A stretch of 39,719 nucleotides of DNA from Lachnospiraceae bacterium (GCA_017621815.1 JAGASK010000038.1:1-39719), one strand, 5' to 3'. Numbered from the stretch's first letter, positions 26,633 to 35,747 are shown. Notes: a model not told the origin generated them from the sequence alone. Made by a program: numbers and translations.

Positions 26633-27631
26633 TTGGAAAATTATGGCCGGAATGAGGAAAGAAGCTGCCGGACAACGGTGGTGATTCCGAATTATAATGG
26701 AATGAATTATATAGAGAACTGTCTGGATTCTTTGTTTCGGGGAAGCCGGATACCTGCAGTAATCGTGGTGGACAATGGCTCTTCTGATGGGAGCTGCGAG
26801 CTTGTCAGGGACAAGTATCCCCAGGTGAAGCTTATTACACTTAGAGAAAATACAGGCTTTTGCCATGCCGTAAATGTGGGAATTGAAGAGACGGAAACGG
26901 AATTTGTCTTTTTGCTGAACAACGATACAGCCGTAGAGGAAAATTGTGTGGAAGAACTGGAAAAGGTAATGGAAAATTCTCACAGTTTTTTTTCAGCAGG
27001 GGCAAAAATGATAAATATGAAATTTCCGGAGAAAATAGATGATGCGGGAGATTTTTACTGCGCTCTCGGCTGGGCGTTTGCAAGAGGAAAGGATAAGCCG
27101 GCGGCGAATTATCAAAAAGGCGGACGGATTTTTGCAGCCTGCGGAGGCGCCGCACTATACAGAACATCACTTCTTCGGGAAGCGGGAATGTTTGATGAAG
27201 AGCATTTCGCTTATTTGGAGGATATTGATATAGGATACCGGGCTAACATTATGGGATACCGGAATGTGTTTGCCCCGGAAGCTGTGGTGTATCATGCCGG
27301 AAGCGGCGTCAGCGGTTCAAGACATAATGCATTTAAAGTGGATTTATCTTCCAGAAACAGTATTTACCTTGTTTATAAAAATATGCCTTTTTTACAGATT
27401 TTGATTAATCTGCCTTTTTTACTTGCGGGTTTTCTTGTTAAATATCTCTTTTTTATTAAAAAGGGAATGGGAGCCGTATATGCAAAAGGAATTCTTAAGG
27501 GGGTTAAGCTATCCTTTTCCGAAAAGGGAAGAAAAAAGAAGGTTGCGTTTAAAATAAGAAGACTTCCTTATTATCTTTGGATACAATGGGAATTGTGGTT
27601 CAGTATCCTGCGGAGAGTGCTTCTTTTTTAA
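26633..27631 (+). CDS. GT2 glycosyltransferase, rhamnosyl/galactofuranosyl type
   Basis: The 332-residue protein has a GT-A domain: 'VVIPNYNG' at about 16, 'VVDNGSSDG', 'LLNNDT' at about 93, 'GGAALYR' and 'EDIDIGYR' at about 196. Residues about 240-265 are hydrophobic, and the tail is basic, suggesting membrane attachment. The family includes rhamnosyl- and galactofuranosyltransferases that act on lipid-linked glycans. The start is TTG 26633: AAGAGGA at 26618-26624 is 8 bases from it, but only 2 from the in-frame TTG at 26627. It lies 24 bases after the previous gene. Confidence 0.85.
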   Translation: MENYGRNEERSCRTTVVIPNYNGMNYIENCLDSLFRGSRIPAVIVVDNGSSDGSCELVRDKYPQVKLITLRENTGFCHAVNVGIEETETEFVFLLNNDTAVEENCVEELEKVMENSHSFFSAGAKMINMKFPEKIDDAGDFYCALGWAFARGKDKPAANYQKGGRIFAACGGAALYRTSLLREAGMFDEEHFAYLEDIDIGYRANIMGYRNVFAPEAVVYHAGSGVSGSRHNAFKVDLSSRNSIYLVYKNMPFLQILINLPFLLAGFLVKYLFFIKKGMGAVYAKGILKGVKLSFSEKGRKKKVAFKIRRLPYYLWIQWELWFSILRRVLLF

Positions 27632-27633
27632 GC

Positions 27634-27662
27634 TTGTGCATTTTGTGATATTATTGTAAAAT
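27634..27662 (+). promoter_or_regulatory. Promoter candidate for the sugar-1-phosphate transferase gene
   Basis: TTGTGC (27634-27639) and TAAAAT (27657-27662) have a 17-bp spacer, just before the ATG at 27684. The leader would be only about 15 nt. Confidence 0.4.
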
Positions 27663-27683
27663 ATTCGCAAGAAGGTAGCGGAC

Positions 27684-29093
27684 ATGATAAAGGACAATCA
27701 GAAAATTTTTAATAGGCTGCATTTAGTGGTAGATGCGATTGTTGTAGCAATCTCCTACTTGCTTGCATGGTATATAAAATTTGCAACTGTGTTTGCGGAT
27801 ACGGAACCCGGAGCGGGGGCATTGTCTATGGATATATATTTCAGTGCCCTTTATTTTCTTGTACCCGGATATGTTTTTTTATATTATTTCTTTAATATGT
27901 ATGCGCCCAAGCGGGCTACCAGGCGTAAATATGAGATTGCAGGAATTTTAAAGGCAAACACCACGGGATTAGCATTGTTTATTGTGGTGCTGTATCTGAT
28001 TAAACAGCCCCATTTTTCCCGGGTTATGCTGTTTATTTTTTATGTAATCAACATAGTGCTTACAACCCTGTGCCGTTCCATGATACGGAGCCTTCTGCAG
28101 TTTTTCAGGAAAAAAGGCTACAATCGTAAATACATTCTGCTCATCGGTTATTCCAGGGCGGCAGAGGAATATATTACAAGAATCAATGCCAATCCTCAGT
28201 GGGGTTATGTGGTCCGGGGAATTCTGGATGACAGGATACCCAGCGGTACCATTTACAAGGGAGTCAAGGTTGTGGGCAGAATAGAAAATATTCATTATAT
28301 TCTGCCGGAAAACAAGCTGGATGAAATTGCCATTACCCTTGCCCTTAAGGATTATGACCATTTGGAATACATTGTGGATTTATGCGAAAAATCAGGTGTT
28401 CATACCAAGTTTATACCGGATTATAATTCATTGGTTCCCAGCCATCCTTATACCGAGGATCTGATGGGACTTCCGGTGATTAATATACGATATGTGCCGT
28501 TGACAAATACCCTGAACTGGGTGGCGAAAAGAGCTGTGGACGTAATCGGCTCTTCTATCGGAATCATTATTTCTTCACCGATAATGCTGGCTGCTGCACT
28601 GGCTGTTAAATTTACAAGCAACGGTCCTGTTATCTTTAAGCAGGAGAGGGTCGGGCTTCATAATAAAACGTTTAAAATGTATAAATTCAGGACTATGGAA
28701 ATGCAGAAGCCTTCTTCGGAGGAAAAAGGATGGACTGTTAAAAATGACCCCAGGGTGACGAAGGTGGGCAAATTTTTGCGGCGGACAAGTCTGGACGAGC
28801 TGCCCCAGCTTTTCAATATTCTGATGGGCGAGATGAGCCTGGTGGGTCCCAGACCGGAAAGACCGCAGTTTGTTGAGAAGTTTAAGGAGGAAATTCCCCG
28901 TTACATGATTAAGCACCAGGTTCGTCCGGGGCTTACAGGATGGGCACAGATTAACGGTTACCGTGGAGATACTTCCATAAGAAAAAGAATAGAATATGAC
29001 CTTTATTATATTGAAAACTGGACAATGGCTTTTGATTTTAAGATATTATTTTTAACTATTTTTAAAGGTTTTATCAATAAGAATGCATATTAG
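27684..29093 (+). CDS. Polyprenyl-phosphate sugar-1-phosphate transferase (initiating enzyme, WbaP/WcaJ-like)
   Basis: The 469-residue protein starts glycan synthesis by moving a sugar-1-phosphate onto undecaprenyl phosphate. Residues 1-125 contain four to five membrane helices, about 140-270 a Rossmann-like CoA-binding-type domain, and about 275-469 the bacterial sugar-transferase domain: one re-entrant helix, 'FKQERVG', 'YKFRTM', 'LDELPQL', 'MSLVGPRPERP' and 'PGLTGWAQING'. Length and motifs are complete. The sugar, commonly glucose, galactose or GalNAc, is not readable from sequence. Surrounding GT2 enzymes would extend its product. Confidence 0.94.
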   Translation: MIKDNQKIFNRLHLVVDAIVVAISYLLAWYIKFATVFADTEPGAGALSMDIYFSALYFLVPGYVFLYYFFNMYAPKRATRRKYEIAGILKANTTGLALFIVVLYLIKQPHFSRVMLFIFYVINIVLTTLCRSMIRSLLQFFRKKGYNRKYILLIGYSRAAEEYITRINANPQWGYVVRGILDDRIPSGTIYKGVKVVGRIENIHYILPENKLDEIAITLALKDYDHLEYIVDLCEKSGVHTKFIPDYNSLVPSHPYTEDLMGLPVINIRYVPLTNTLNWVAKRAVDVIGSSIGIIISSPIMLAAALAVKFTSNGPVIFKQERVGLHNKTFKMYKFRTMEMQKPSSEEKGWTVKNDPRVTKVGKFLRRTSLDELPQLFNILMGEMSLVGPRPERPQFVEKFKEEIPRYMIKHQVRPGLTGWAQINGYRGDTSIRKRIEYDLYYIENWTMAFDFKILFLTIFKGFINKNAY

Positions 29094-29127
29094 CAGGAAA
29101 TTTACAAATCTTAATAATAGCTTAAAT

Positions 29128-29159
29128 AATGAACCGGGGGCTTGCCTTATAGGTTCATT
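29128..29159 (+). terminator. Hairpin between sugar transferase and LCP genes
   Basis: AATGAACC (29128-29135) pairs with GGTTCATT (29152-29159), followed by TTT (including a base of the arm) and then GTG. The U tail is weak. The rest of the 174-bp intergenic region is AT-rich. Confidence 0.45.
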
Positions 29160-29190
29160 TGTGAGAAAATATGAATTTATCAGGAAGGTT

Positions 29191-29220
29191 TTGACCAAAA
29201 ACTTTCTGTTACGATAGATA
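29191..29220 (+). promoter_or_regulatory. Weak promoter candidate for the LCP gene
   Basis: TTGACC at 29191-29196 is a good -35, but the best -10 at the right distance (TAGATA, 29215-29220, 18-bp spacer) is poor. Confidence 0.3.
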
Positions 29221-29267
29221 AAACCCATAATATAAATCGGATTAAGGATAAGGGAGAGATTAATCAT

Positions 29268-30413
29268 ATGGCTACACAATCTAAAAAACCTGTTCACAAG
29301 CAGCAAAGAGGCCGTGAAGAGGAAATAAGGGCTAAAAAAGCAGCAACGAAGAAAAAGGTTGCGGCAAAGAAGGAATCCAAGAAAAAACGTACAAAAATAA
29401 TACTTTTTATAGTAGAAATTTTTGTCCTTCTTCTTATGGTAGTAGTACTGTATGGCGTATTAAAGACAGAAAAGGTCGGAAAAGTAGATATTCCGGAAGA
29501 AGATATTGTTATCAACGAAGAGGTTAAAGTAAAAGAGGAAACTACCATGAAAGGGTACCGTAACATTGCCCTGTTCGGCGTAGACTCCACTACAGGCGCT
29601 TTGACCAAGAATACCCGAAGCGACTCTATTATGATTGCATCCATTAATCAGGATACCGGAGAATGCAAGCTGGTGTCGGTTTACCGTGATACGTATCTGA
29701 ATCTGAGCAACGATTCTTATAATAAATGTAATGCGGCTTATGCGAAGGGAGGACCTGAGCAGGCGATTAACATGCTGAATATGAATCTTGATATGAATAT
29801 TACTGACTTTGTAACAGTTGGTTTTGCGGGTTTAACGGATACGATTGATGCCCTGGGCGGCATTATGATTGACGTGGATTCCGCTGAAATCAGCCATCTG
29901 AATAACTACCAGATTTGTATGGCAGAAGATTTGAAGAGAAGCTACACTCCTGTTTCATCTACAGGCTATCAGCTCCTTGACGGTTTACAGGCTACGGCTT
30001 ACTGCCGTATCCGTTATACAGCGGGCGATGACTTTAAGCGTGCGGAGCGTCAGAGAGAAGTAATTATGGCTATTGCGGAAAAAGCAAAAACGGCTTCACC
30101 GGCTACTTTAAACCAGATAGCGAACGATGTATTCGGAGAAGTTTATACTTCACTTGATTTAACGGAAATCGTTGAACTGTTGGGAGATATATCCAAATAT
30201 CAGATTACGGATCAGGGAGGATTCCCGGAGGAAAGCATGCGGGCAACAGGAACCATCGGTTCGAAGGGAAGCTGCGTTGTTCCGGTATCTCTGGCTGATA
30301 ATGTCAGCTGGCTTCATAAATTCCTGTTTGAGGATGAAGAATATGTGCCTTCCGAGGCCGTGAAGGAGTACAGCGCAAAGATAGCCTCAGATACAAGCGG
30401 ATATTTAAAATAA
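29268..30413 (+). CDS. LytR-CpsA-Psr (LCP) family cell-wall glycopolymer ligase
   Basis: The 381-residue protein has a very basic cytoplasmic N-terminus (Lys-rich, residues 1-42), one membrane helix at about 43-65 and an extracellular LCP domain from about 97. 'NIALFGVDS', 'TRSDSIMIASI', 'LVSVYRDTYL' and 'AYCRIRYT' with a following 'RAERQREV' give the Arg/Asp residues that bind the polyprenyl pyrophosphate. LCP proteins transfer lipid-linked glycan to peptidoglycan, so this is the natural attachment enzyme for the polymer made here. GGGAGAGA-type purines precede the ATG. Confidence 0.92.
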   Translation: MATQSKKPVHKQQRGREEEIRAKKAATKKKVAAKKESKKKRTKIILFIVEIFVLLLMVVVLYGVLKTEKVGKVDIPEEDIVINEEVKVKEETTMKGYRNIALFGVDSTTGALTKNTRSDSIMIASINQDTGECKLVSVYRDTYLNLSNDSYNKCNAAYAKGGPEQAINMLNMNLDMNITDFVTVGFAGLTDTIDALGGIMIDVDSAEISHLNNYQICMAEDLKRSYTPVSSTGYQLLDGLQATAYCRIRYTAGDDFKRAERQREVIMAIAEKAKTASPATLNQIANDVFGEVYTSLDLTEIVELLGDISKYQITDQGGFPEESMRATGTIGSKGSCVVPVSLADNVSWLHKFLFEDEEYVPSEAVKEYSAKIASDTSGYLK

Positions 30414-30431
30414 TTGAATTGAAAGTTTTGG

Positions 30432-30460
30432 AAAAGGACCATGAAACTGGTCCTTTTCTT
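30432..30460 (+). terminator. Intrinsic terminator after the LCP gene
   Basis: AAAAGGACC (30432-30440) pairs perfectly with GGTCCTTTT (30449-30457), with an 8-base loop and T-rich tail. It sits only 12 bases before the next start codon at 30472, with the ribosome site AAGGTGGAG between. Confidence 0.85.
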
Positions 30461-30471
30461 AAGGTGGAGAG

Positions 30472-31398
30472 ATGAAAGAAACTGATATTATAATTCCTGT
30501 ATATAAACCGGACAAAAGGCTGTTTAAGCTTCTTGATATGCTGGAAATACAGACGGCGCCTGTGGGTAAAATCATATTGATTAATACGGAGCAATGCTAT
30601 TTTGACAGGCTGATTGCGGGAACCGATTTCTGGCACAGATATAAGAATGTAATTGTAAGGCATATATCCAAAAGAGAATTTGACCATGGATATACAAGAA
30701 AAAGAGCCGTGTCTGATTCGGAGAGTGAGTATTTTGTAATGATGACGGATGATGCAATTCCGGCAGATGAGTATCTTCTGGAGAAGCTTCTGGCTCCTAT
30801 ATTGGAAGGAAAGGCATCCATGAGTTATGCAAGGCAGCTCCCTGATGAAGACTGCGGAATCATAGAGCGTTTCACAAGGGAATTTAATTATCCCGGGGAA
30901 TCTCTGCTGAAATCAAAAAAGGATTTGCCTCAAATGGGAATTAAAACCTTTTTTGCTTCCAATGTCTGTGCAGCTTATGACAGGGCTGTTTATGATGAGC
31001 TGGGAGGCTTTGTAAAGCATACTGTTTTTAATGAAGATATGATATATGCAAGAAAACTGATTGATGCAGGATACACTATAGCGTATGCGGCAGATGCGGG
31101 AGTGGTTCATTCTCATAATTACAGCGGAAAGCAGCAGTTTCAGAGGAATTTTGATTTAGGTGTGTCCCATGCCCAGTATCCTGAAGTATTTGAAGGGATT
31201 AAAACAGAGAGTGAGGGCGTAAGGCTTGTGGAAAAGACCTGCAGATATCTGCTGAAAATAAAGAAGCCTTTTTTGATAGTTAAGCTGTTCTGGCAGAGCG
31301 GATGTAAATATATGGGATATTTTCTGGGAAAAAGATACAAAAAGCTGCCATTTGATATGGTGAAAGCCTGTTCCATGAACCGGGAGTATTGGAAGTAA
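30472..31398 (+). CDS. GT2 rhamnosyltransferase-like enzyme
   Basis: The 308-residue protein begins directly with the GT-A fold 'DIIIPVYKPD' and has 'EFDHGYTRKRA', the hallmark of bacterial rhamnosyltransferases, then 'MMTDDAIP' at about 90 as the metal site and 'FNEDMIYARKL' at about 187. The C-terminal part is basic with a hydrophobic patch, fitting association with the membrane. With dTDP-rhamnose made by the rml genes it probably adds rhamnose. No convincing promoter lies between the terminator at 30432 and this gene, so expression may depend on read-through. Confidence 0.85.
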   Translation: MKETDIIIPVYKPDKRLFKLLDMLEIQTAPVGKIILINTEQCYFDRLIAGTDFWHRYKNVIVRHISKREFDHGYTRKRAVSDSESEYFVMMTDDAIPADEYLLEKLLAPILEGKASMSYARQLPDEDCGIIERFTREFNYPGESLLKSKKDLPQMGIKTFFASNVCAAYDRAVYDELGGFVKHTVFNEDMIYARKLIDAGYTIAYAADAGVVHSHNYSGKQQFQRNFDLGVSHAQYPEVFEGIKTESEGVRLVEKTCRYLLKIKKPFLIVKLFWQSGCKYMGYFLGKRYKKLPFDMVKACSMNREYWK

Positions 31399-31459
31399 TT
31401 ATTTTTAAAAGATAACATATTTAACAAATTTTTATCACAAAATGTACACAATTGCCGTA

Positions 31460-31465
31460 TATACT
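31460..31465 (+). promoter_or_regulatory. -10 element before htrA
   Basis: TATACT at 31460-31465, about 72 bases before the start. No good -35 is found at 16-18 bp, so an activator or extended -10 would be required. Confidence 0.3.
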
Positions 31466-31536
31466 AAAACCATCATAAAGAAACAGACAGGAACGGACAG
31501 TAAATCCGTCAGAGAGGAAGAAAAGAGGTAATTGTT

Positions 31537-33003
31537 ATGTATGAAAATAACTATCCAAATAACTATGGTAACTCAAATAACGAAACAAGCCCGGTAAATT
31601 ATCAGGCCGGTTCCGGAAATTATACAGAAAGTTCAATGAACGGCAGAAACGGTGAAGGAAATACTTATCACTATGAACAGCCCAAGCCCCAGAAACCGAA
31701 AAAATCAGGCAGCGGCATGGGAAAGAAAGTTGCGCTTGGCATTTGCTGCGGACTTTTGTTCGGAATTTTTGCAGGTGTCGGTTTTGAAGCGGTCACTACG
31801 GCATCCGATGTGGTAAAAGGAAACCTGCTGAAGGAAGCAAGCGCACAGCCGGGGGCGGCTGCCGGAGATACGGAAAGCGAAGCGCAAAGCGGAGAAGACG
31901 GAAATATAAAATCAACTGAAAATTCCGTTGCGGCTGCTGCAGCTGTTGTTGACGAAACAATGCTTACCCAGACAACAGTAACAGATGTAACGGAGGTAGT
32001 AAAGGCAGTTATGCCTTCTGTCGTATCTGTGAATAATAAATATATTGCAACGACTTCTTTCTGGGGACAGCAGTACAGCAGTGAAGGAAGCAGTACCGGG
32101 TCAGGTATTATTGTAGGACAAAATGATACGGAACTTTTAATCGTAACCAATTATCATGTAATTGAATCAGCAGAGGAGCTTTCCGTACAGTTTGTGGACG
32201 GAAGTCAGGTGGAGGCTCAGGCAAAAGGCTCTGATGCAGATAAGGATTTGGCTGTCATCGCAGTGCAGTTAAATGATATTGAAAGTTCTACTATGGATGC
32301 CATTGCCATTGCCAATCTGGGAGATTCCACGCAGCTGACCGTAGGGGAACCTGTTATTGCTATCGGAAATGCCCTCGGTTATGGGCAGTCGGTTACTACT
32401 GGAGTGGTAAGCGCACTGAACAGACCCATAGCAGTGTCAAGCACAGGTGTACAGAATACTGCCCAGGGTGATACAGAGGTCAATACTTTTATTCAGACAG
32501 ATGCAGCCATTAATCCCGGTAATTCCGGCGGTGCCCTCCTTAACAGCAAAGGTGAGGTCATTGGTATTAATTCCAATAAGATTGGCGGTTCTGCAGTAGA
32601 AGGTATGGGATATGCAATTCCGATTTCCGATGCCAAACCTATTATTGAAGAGCTGATGACAAAGCAGACCAGACTTCGTGTGGATGAAGCAAACAAGGGG
32701 TATCTGGGTATTACAGGCATTGATGTAGTAGCTGAATATTCACAGCTTTACGGCATGCCTCAGGGCGTTTACATTTCTTCCGTTTCAGAGGGAACAGGGG
32801 CAGCTGCAGCCGGACTTGTAAAGGGTGATATCATAACGGCATTGAATGGTGAAGAAGTAAAATCCATGGATGATTTAAAGGATGAGCTCAGCTACTATGC
32901 GGCAGGAACCACTGTAGAACTGACGATTATGCAGGGAAGTCCTACAGGATATCAGGCCAAAACAGTATCTGTAACATTAGGGGTTGTCAGCAATGCACAA
33001 TAA
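31537..33003 (+). CDS. HtrA/DegP-type membrane-anchored serine protease with PDZ domain
   Basis: The 488-residue protein has an Asn/Gly/Tyr-rich cytoplasmic tail (1-50), a membrane helix at about 63-85, a linker, then an S1C protease domain with H207 in 'TNYHVIES', D237 in 'DKDLAV' and S330 in 'NPGNSGGALL'. A C-terminal PDZ domain covers about 390-485 with 'GYLGITG' and 'GAAAAGLVKGDIITALNGEE'. All catalytic residues are present. It degrades or refolds damaged exported proteins outside the membrane. It is a single transcription unit ending in a strong terminator; a good GAGG ribosome site fixes the start. Confidence 0.94.
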   Translation: MYENNYPNNYGNSNNETSPVNYQAGSGNYTESSMNGRNGEGNTYHYEQPKPQKPKKSGSGMGKKVALGICCGLLFGIFAGVGFEAVTTASDVVKGNLLKEASAQPGAAAGDTESEAQSGEDGNIKSTENSVAAAAAVVDETMLTQTTVTDVTEVVKAVMPSVVSVNNKYIATTSFWGQQYSSEGSSTGSGIIVGQNDTELLIVTNYHVIESAEELSVQFVDGSQVEAQAKGSDADKDLAVIAVQLNDIESSTMDAIAIANLGDSTQLTVGEPVIAIGNALGYGQSVTTGVVSALNRPIAVSSTGVQNTAQGDTEVNTFIQTDAAINPGNSGGALLNSKGEVIGINSNKIGGSAVEGMGYAIPISDAKPIIEELMTKQTRLRVDEANKGYLGITGIDVVAEYSQLYGMPQGVYISSVSEGTGAAAAGLVKGDIITALNGEEVKSMDDLKDELSYYAAGTTVELTIMQGSPTGYQAKTVSVTLGVVSNAQ

Positions 33004-33020
33004 AATAATGTAACATATGG

Positions 33021-33065
33021 AGCCATTACACCGGCCGGGAAGTGAGTCGGTGTGATGGCTTTTTT
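33021..33065 (+). terminator. Intrinsic terminator after htrA
   Basis: AGCCATTACACCG (33021-33033) pairs with CGGTGTGATGGCT (33048-33060), one G-T pair included, and is followed by a T-run. Confidence 0.9.
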
Positions 33066-33089
33066 CAGCATATTTTATGTCTGCGCATA

Positions 33090-33119
33090 TTGGCATGATT
33101 TGAGTATTGGAGTCATAAA
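33090..33119 (+). promoter_or_regulatory. Weak promoter candidate for the lipoprotein gene
   Basis: TTGGCA (33090-33095) and CATAAA (33114-33119) have an 18-bp spacer. The match is modest. Confidence 0.3.
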
Positions 33120-33150
33120 TTAGTAAAAAGAAAAAAGAGAAATATAATGT

Positions 33151-33570
33151 ATGGCAGAAAAAATCTGTATGACAATTATTATGTTTGTACTATGCACATG
33201 GATAATGACGGGATGCGCAGAGAAAAAGGATCCTCTTGAGAAAATAAAGGATTTGGAATTTACGGTAATCGCGGAAGAAAATATACCGGAGGAGCTTTTG
33301 CAGGTAATTAATGAGAAAAAGGCTGAGGTTTTTAAGATTACTTATCAGGACAGCGGGTTTCTTTATATTTGCACGGGCTATGGGGAGCAGGAAACAGGAG
33401 GTTACAGTATTTCTGTAAATTCCCTGTATGAAACGGAAAATGCAGTTTATTTTGACACCACTTTAATCGGTCCCACACCGGGGGAGACAGACGGAAAGAA
33501 AAACAGTCCGTCATATCCTTATGTGGTAGTGAAAACGGAAATGATTGAAAAGCCGGTGGTTTTTGAGTAA
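33151..33570 (+). CDS. Lipoprotein with PrcB-like C-terminal domain
   Basis: The 139-residue exported lipoprotein has a signal peptide with lipobox 'MTGC', so Cys22 is the lipidated residue. The body contains 'GYGEQETGGYSISVNSL' and 'PGE' then 'YPYVVVKTE', the pattern of the PrcB C-terminal domain known from the Treponema dentilisin protease complex and from many Firmicute lipoproteins. The family is thought to be protease-associated, though most members are uncharacterised. Its position directly after htrA is suggestive, but a terminator separates them. The start is preceded by AAAGAGAAA, a weak ribosome site. Confidence 0.65.
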   Translation: MAEKICMTIIMFVLCTWIMTGCAEKKDPLEKIKDLEFTVIAEENIPEELLQVINEKKAEVFKITYQDSGFLYICTGYGEQETGGYSISVNSLYETENAVYFDTTLIGPTPGETDGKKNSPSYPYVVVKTEMIEKPVVFE

Positions 33571-33588
33571 TAAAATCCGGAAAAACTC

Positions 33589-33618
33589 TTGTTAGGAAAC
33601 AGGGGTGTTTAGTATAAT
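33589..33618 (+). promoter_or_regulatory. Promoter for the pyr operon
   Basis: TTGTTA (33589-33594) and TATAAT (33613-33618) have an 18-bp spacer, about 46 bp before pyrC. The leader is too short for a PyrR attenuator. Confidence 0.6.
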
Positions 33619-33663
33619 GACAGAAGGATAGTAAGAGAGAAGAAAACGGAAGGACAACGGACA

Positions 33664-34956
33664 ATGCTTTATATTAAAAACGGTACGGTAATTGATCCTG
33701 TGAAAGATAAGGTTTATAAGGCGGATTTGCTGATAGAAGAAGGCAGGATAAACAGAATTTTAACGGAAGAGGAAAAGGAAGCGGAAAGCTTTGAAGTGCC
33801 GGAAAATGCACAGATAATCGATGCCCGGGGGCTTATGGCGGCACCTGGGCTTGTGGATACTCACGTGCATTTCAGAGATCCGGGCTTTACCCATAAGGAG
33901 GATATTCTTACGGGGGCGGAAGCTGCAAAAAAAGGCGGTTACACCGGAATTGTGCTGATGGCAAATACAAAGCCTTCCGTGGATAATGAGGAAACTCTCA
34001 GGTATGTGCTTCAAAAAGGAAAGCAGACAGGAATCAGAATTGAAAGCTGTGTGAATGTTACAAAAGCTATGCAGGGAAAAGAAATTGTGGATATGGAGGC
34101 GCTTTCCGGAGAAGGGGCAGCAGGATTTACGGATGACGGCATTCCTTTGCTGGATGAAGCGCTGGTGAGGGAAGCAATGGAAAGGGCAAGGAAGCTGGAC
34201 AAGCCCATCAGCTTTCATGAAGAAAATCCTGAAAGAATTACAAATAACGGAGTGAATGCCGGAGAGGCATCCGCTTTTTACGGAATCGGAGGTTCTCCAA
34301 GAGAAGCGGAAACGGATTTAATTGAAAGAGATGTTAAGCTGGCTCTTGAAACAGGAGCGGAAACAGTCATTCAGCACATCAGCAGCAGGGAAGGGGTGGA
34401 GCTGGTCCGAAGGGCGAGGGCAAAAGGCGGTCACGTGCATGCAGAAGCAACGCCCCATCATTTTACATTGACCCAGGAAGCCGTTATGGAAAAGGGCACA
34501 CTGGCAAAAATGAATCCTCCCCTCAGGGAAGAGGCGGACAGGCTGGCAATCATTCAGGGATTAAAGGACGGAACCATTGATTTGATTGCCACAGACCATG
34601 CGCCCCACAGCAAAGAAGAAAAGGAACAGGATATTACCAGGGCGCCCAGCGGAATAATCGGACTTGAAACAGCCCTTTCTTTAGGAATCAGGGAGCTGGT
34701 AAATAAAGGTTATCTGACTTATCCGGCATTGTTCCGCAGAATGAGCACGGCTCCCGCAGAGCTTTATCATTTGCCGGGAGGACATCTTGCAGAAGGAGAG
34801 CCGGCGGATCTGGTGATATTTCATCCTGAAGAAACATGGATTGTGGAAAAGTTCGCATCCAAATCCTCTAATTCGCCTTTTATAGGCGAGACTATGCCGG
34901 GGGTTGTTTATTATACTGTTTGCAACGGAAAAATTGTTTATCGGAAGGAAAAATAA
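33664..34956 (+). CDS. pyrC: Dihydroorotase
   Basis: The enzyme cyclises carbamoyl-aspartate to dihydroorotate in de novo pyrimidine synthesis. The 430-residue class I protein has the metal-binding pair H67-x-H69 in 'DTHVHFRDPG', 'ANTKPSVD', a second pair in 'HAEATPHHFTL', and catalytic D311 in 'ATDHAPHSKEEK'. Length is normal. It is first in a pyrC-pyrK-pyrD operon; pyrK starts 2 bases after its stop. GGAAGGA is 10 bases upstream of the ATG. Confidence 0.95.
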   Translation: MLYIKNGTVIDPVKDKVYKADLLIEEGRINRILTEEEKEAESFEVPENAQIIDARGLMAAPGLVDTHVHFRDPGFTHKEDILTGAEAAKKGGYTGIVLMANTKPSVDNEETLRYVLQKGKQTGIRIESCVNVTKAMQGKEIVDMEALSGEGAAGFTDDGIPLLDEALVREAMERARKLDKPISFHEENPERITNNGVNAGEASAFYGIGGSPREAETDLIERDVKLALETGAETVIQHISSREGVELVRRARAKGGHVHAEATPHHFTLTQEAVMEKGTLAKMNPPLREEADRLAIIQGLKDGTIDLIATDHAPHSKEEKEQDITRAPSGIIGLETALSLGIRELVNKGYLTYPALFRRMSTAPAELYHLPGGHLAEGEPADLVIFHPEETWIVEKFASKSSNSPFIGETMPGVVYYTVCNGKIVYRKEK

Positions 34957-34958
34957 TT

Positions 34959-35747
34959 ATGGAGAACAAAAAGAAAAAAGAAACAGCACGGGTGCTGTCC
35001 CAAAAGGAACTGGCTCCGGGAATTTATGATATGTGGATAGAGACAGAAATGGCAAAAAGAGCCTTTGCAGGGCAGTTTATCGGTGTGTATCCCAGGGATA
35101 AGGAAACGCTCCTTCCAAGGCCAATCAGTATTTGTGAGACGGACAGGGAGGAAGGAAAGCTTCGCATTGTGTACAGGACAGCAGGCAAAGGAACAAAAGA
35201 GTTTGCGGGCTATCAGGCAGGAGATGAGACGGAAATACTGGGTGTTCTCGGAAACGGCTTCCCTGTAAATGAAGCAAAAGGAAAGCATGTGGTTTTAATG
35301 GGAGGCGGTATCGGAATTCCGCCCATGGTGGAGCTTGCCAGGGAGCTGAAGGAAGCGGGCAATTCAGTAATTGTCATTGCAGGCTACAGGGATGACAAGC
35401 TGTTTTTGAAAGAAGATCTGGAAAAGTACGCAGGCGTGTATGTGGCAACAGAGGACGGAAGCACAGGGGTCATGGGAAATGTGCTGACAGTTATGGAAGA
35501 GAAAAATGTACAGGCGGATATGATTATGGCCTGCGGTCCTATGCCCATGCTTCGCGCCATTAAAAAATACAGCCGGGAGAATGGAATTAAGGCATATATT
35601 TCTTTGGAAGAAAGAATGGCCTGCGGTGTGGGAGCCTGCCTTGGATGTGTGTGCAGAACAAAGGATATCGACCATCATTCCCATGTAAATAATGCAAGAA
35701 TCTGTACCGACGGTCCCGTGTTTGACGCTGAGGATGTGGAAATCTGA
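34959..35747 (+). CDS. pyrK: Dihydroorotate dehydrogenase electron-transfer subunit
   Basis: PyrK carries FAD and a 2Fe-2S cluster and passes electrons from PyrD to NAD in the class 1B enzyme. The 262-residue protein has the flavin-binding 'RPISICET', 'GNGFPV', the NAD-site 'VVLMGGGIGIPPM', 'ACGPMPML', and the cluster cysteines C222, C227, C230 and C249. The start is ATG 34959, with GGAAGGA 9 bases upstream; a longer in-frame reading from about 34920 lies wholly inside pyrC and is not used. It lies directly before its partner pyrD. Confidence 0.95.
   Translation: MENKKKKETARVLSQKELAPGIYDMWIETEMAKRAFAGQFIGVYPRDKETLLPRPISICETDREEGKLRIVYRTAGKGTKEFAGYQAGDETEILGVLGNGFPVNEAKGKHVVLMGGGIGIPPMVELARELKEAGNSVIVIAGYRDDKLFLKEDLEKYAGVYVATEDGSTGVMGNVLTVMEEKNVQADMIMACGPMPMLRAIKKYSRENGIKAYISLEERMACGVGACLGCVCRTKDIDHHSHVNNARICTDGPVFDAEDVEI

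Noticed and set aside
33571-33663. PyrR attenuator before pyrC
   Set aside because: The leader after the promoter is under 50 nt and has no terminator/antiterminator pair.
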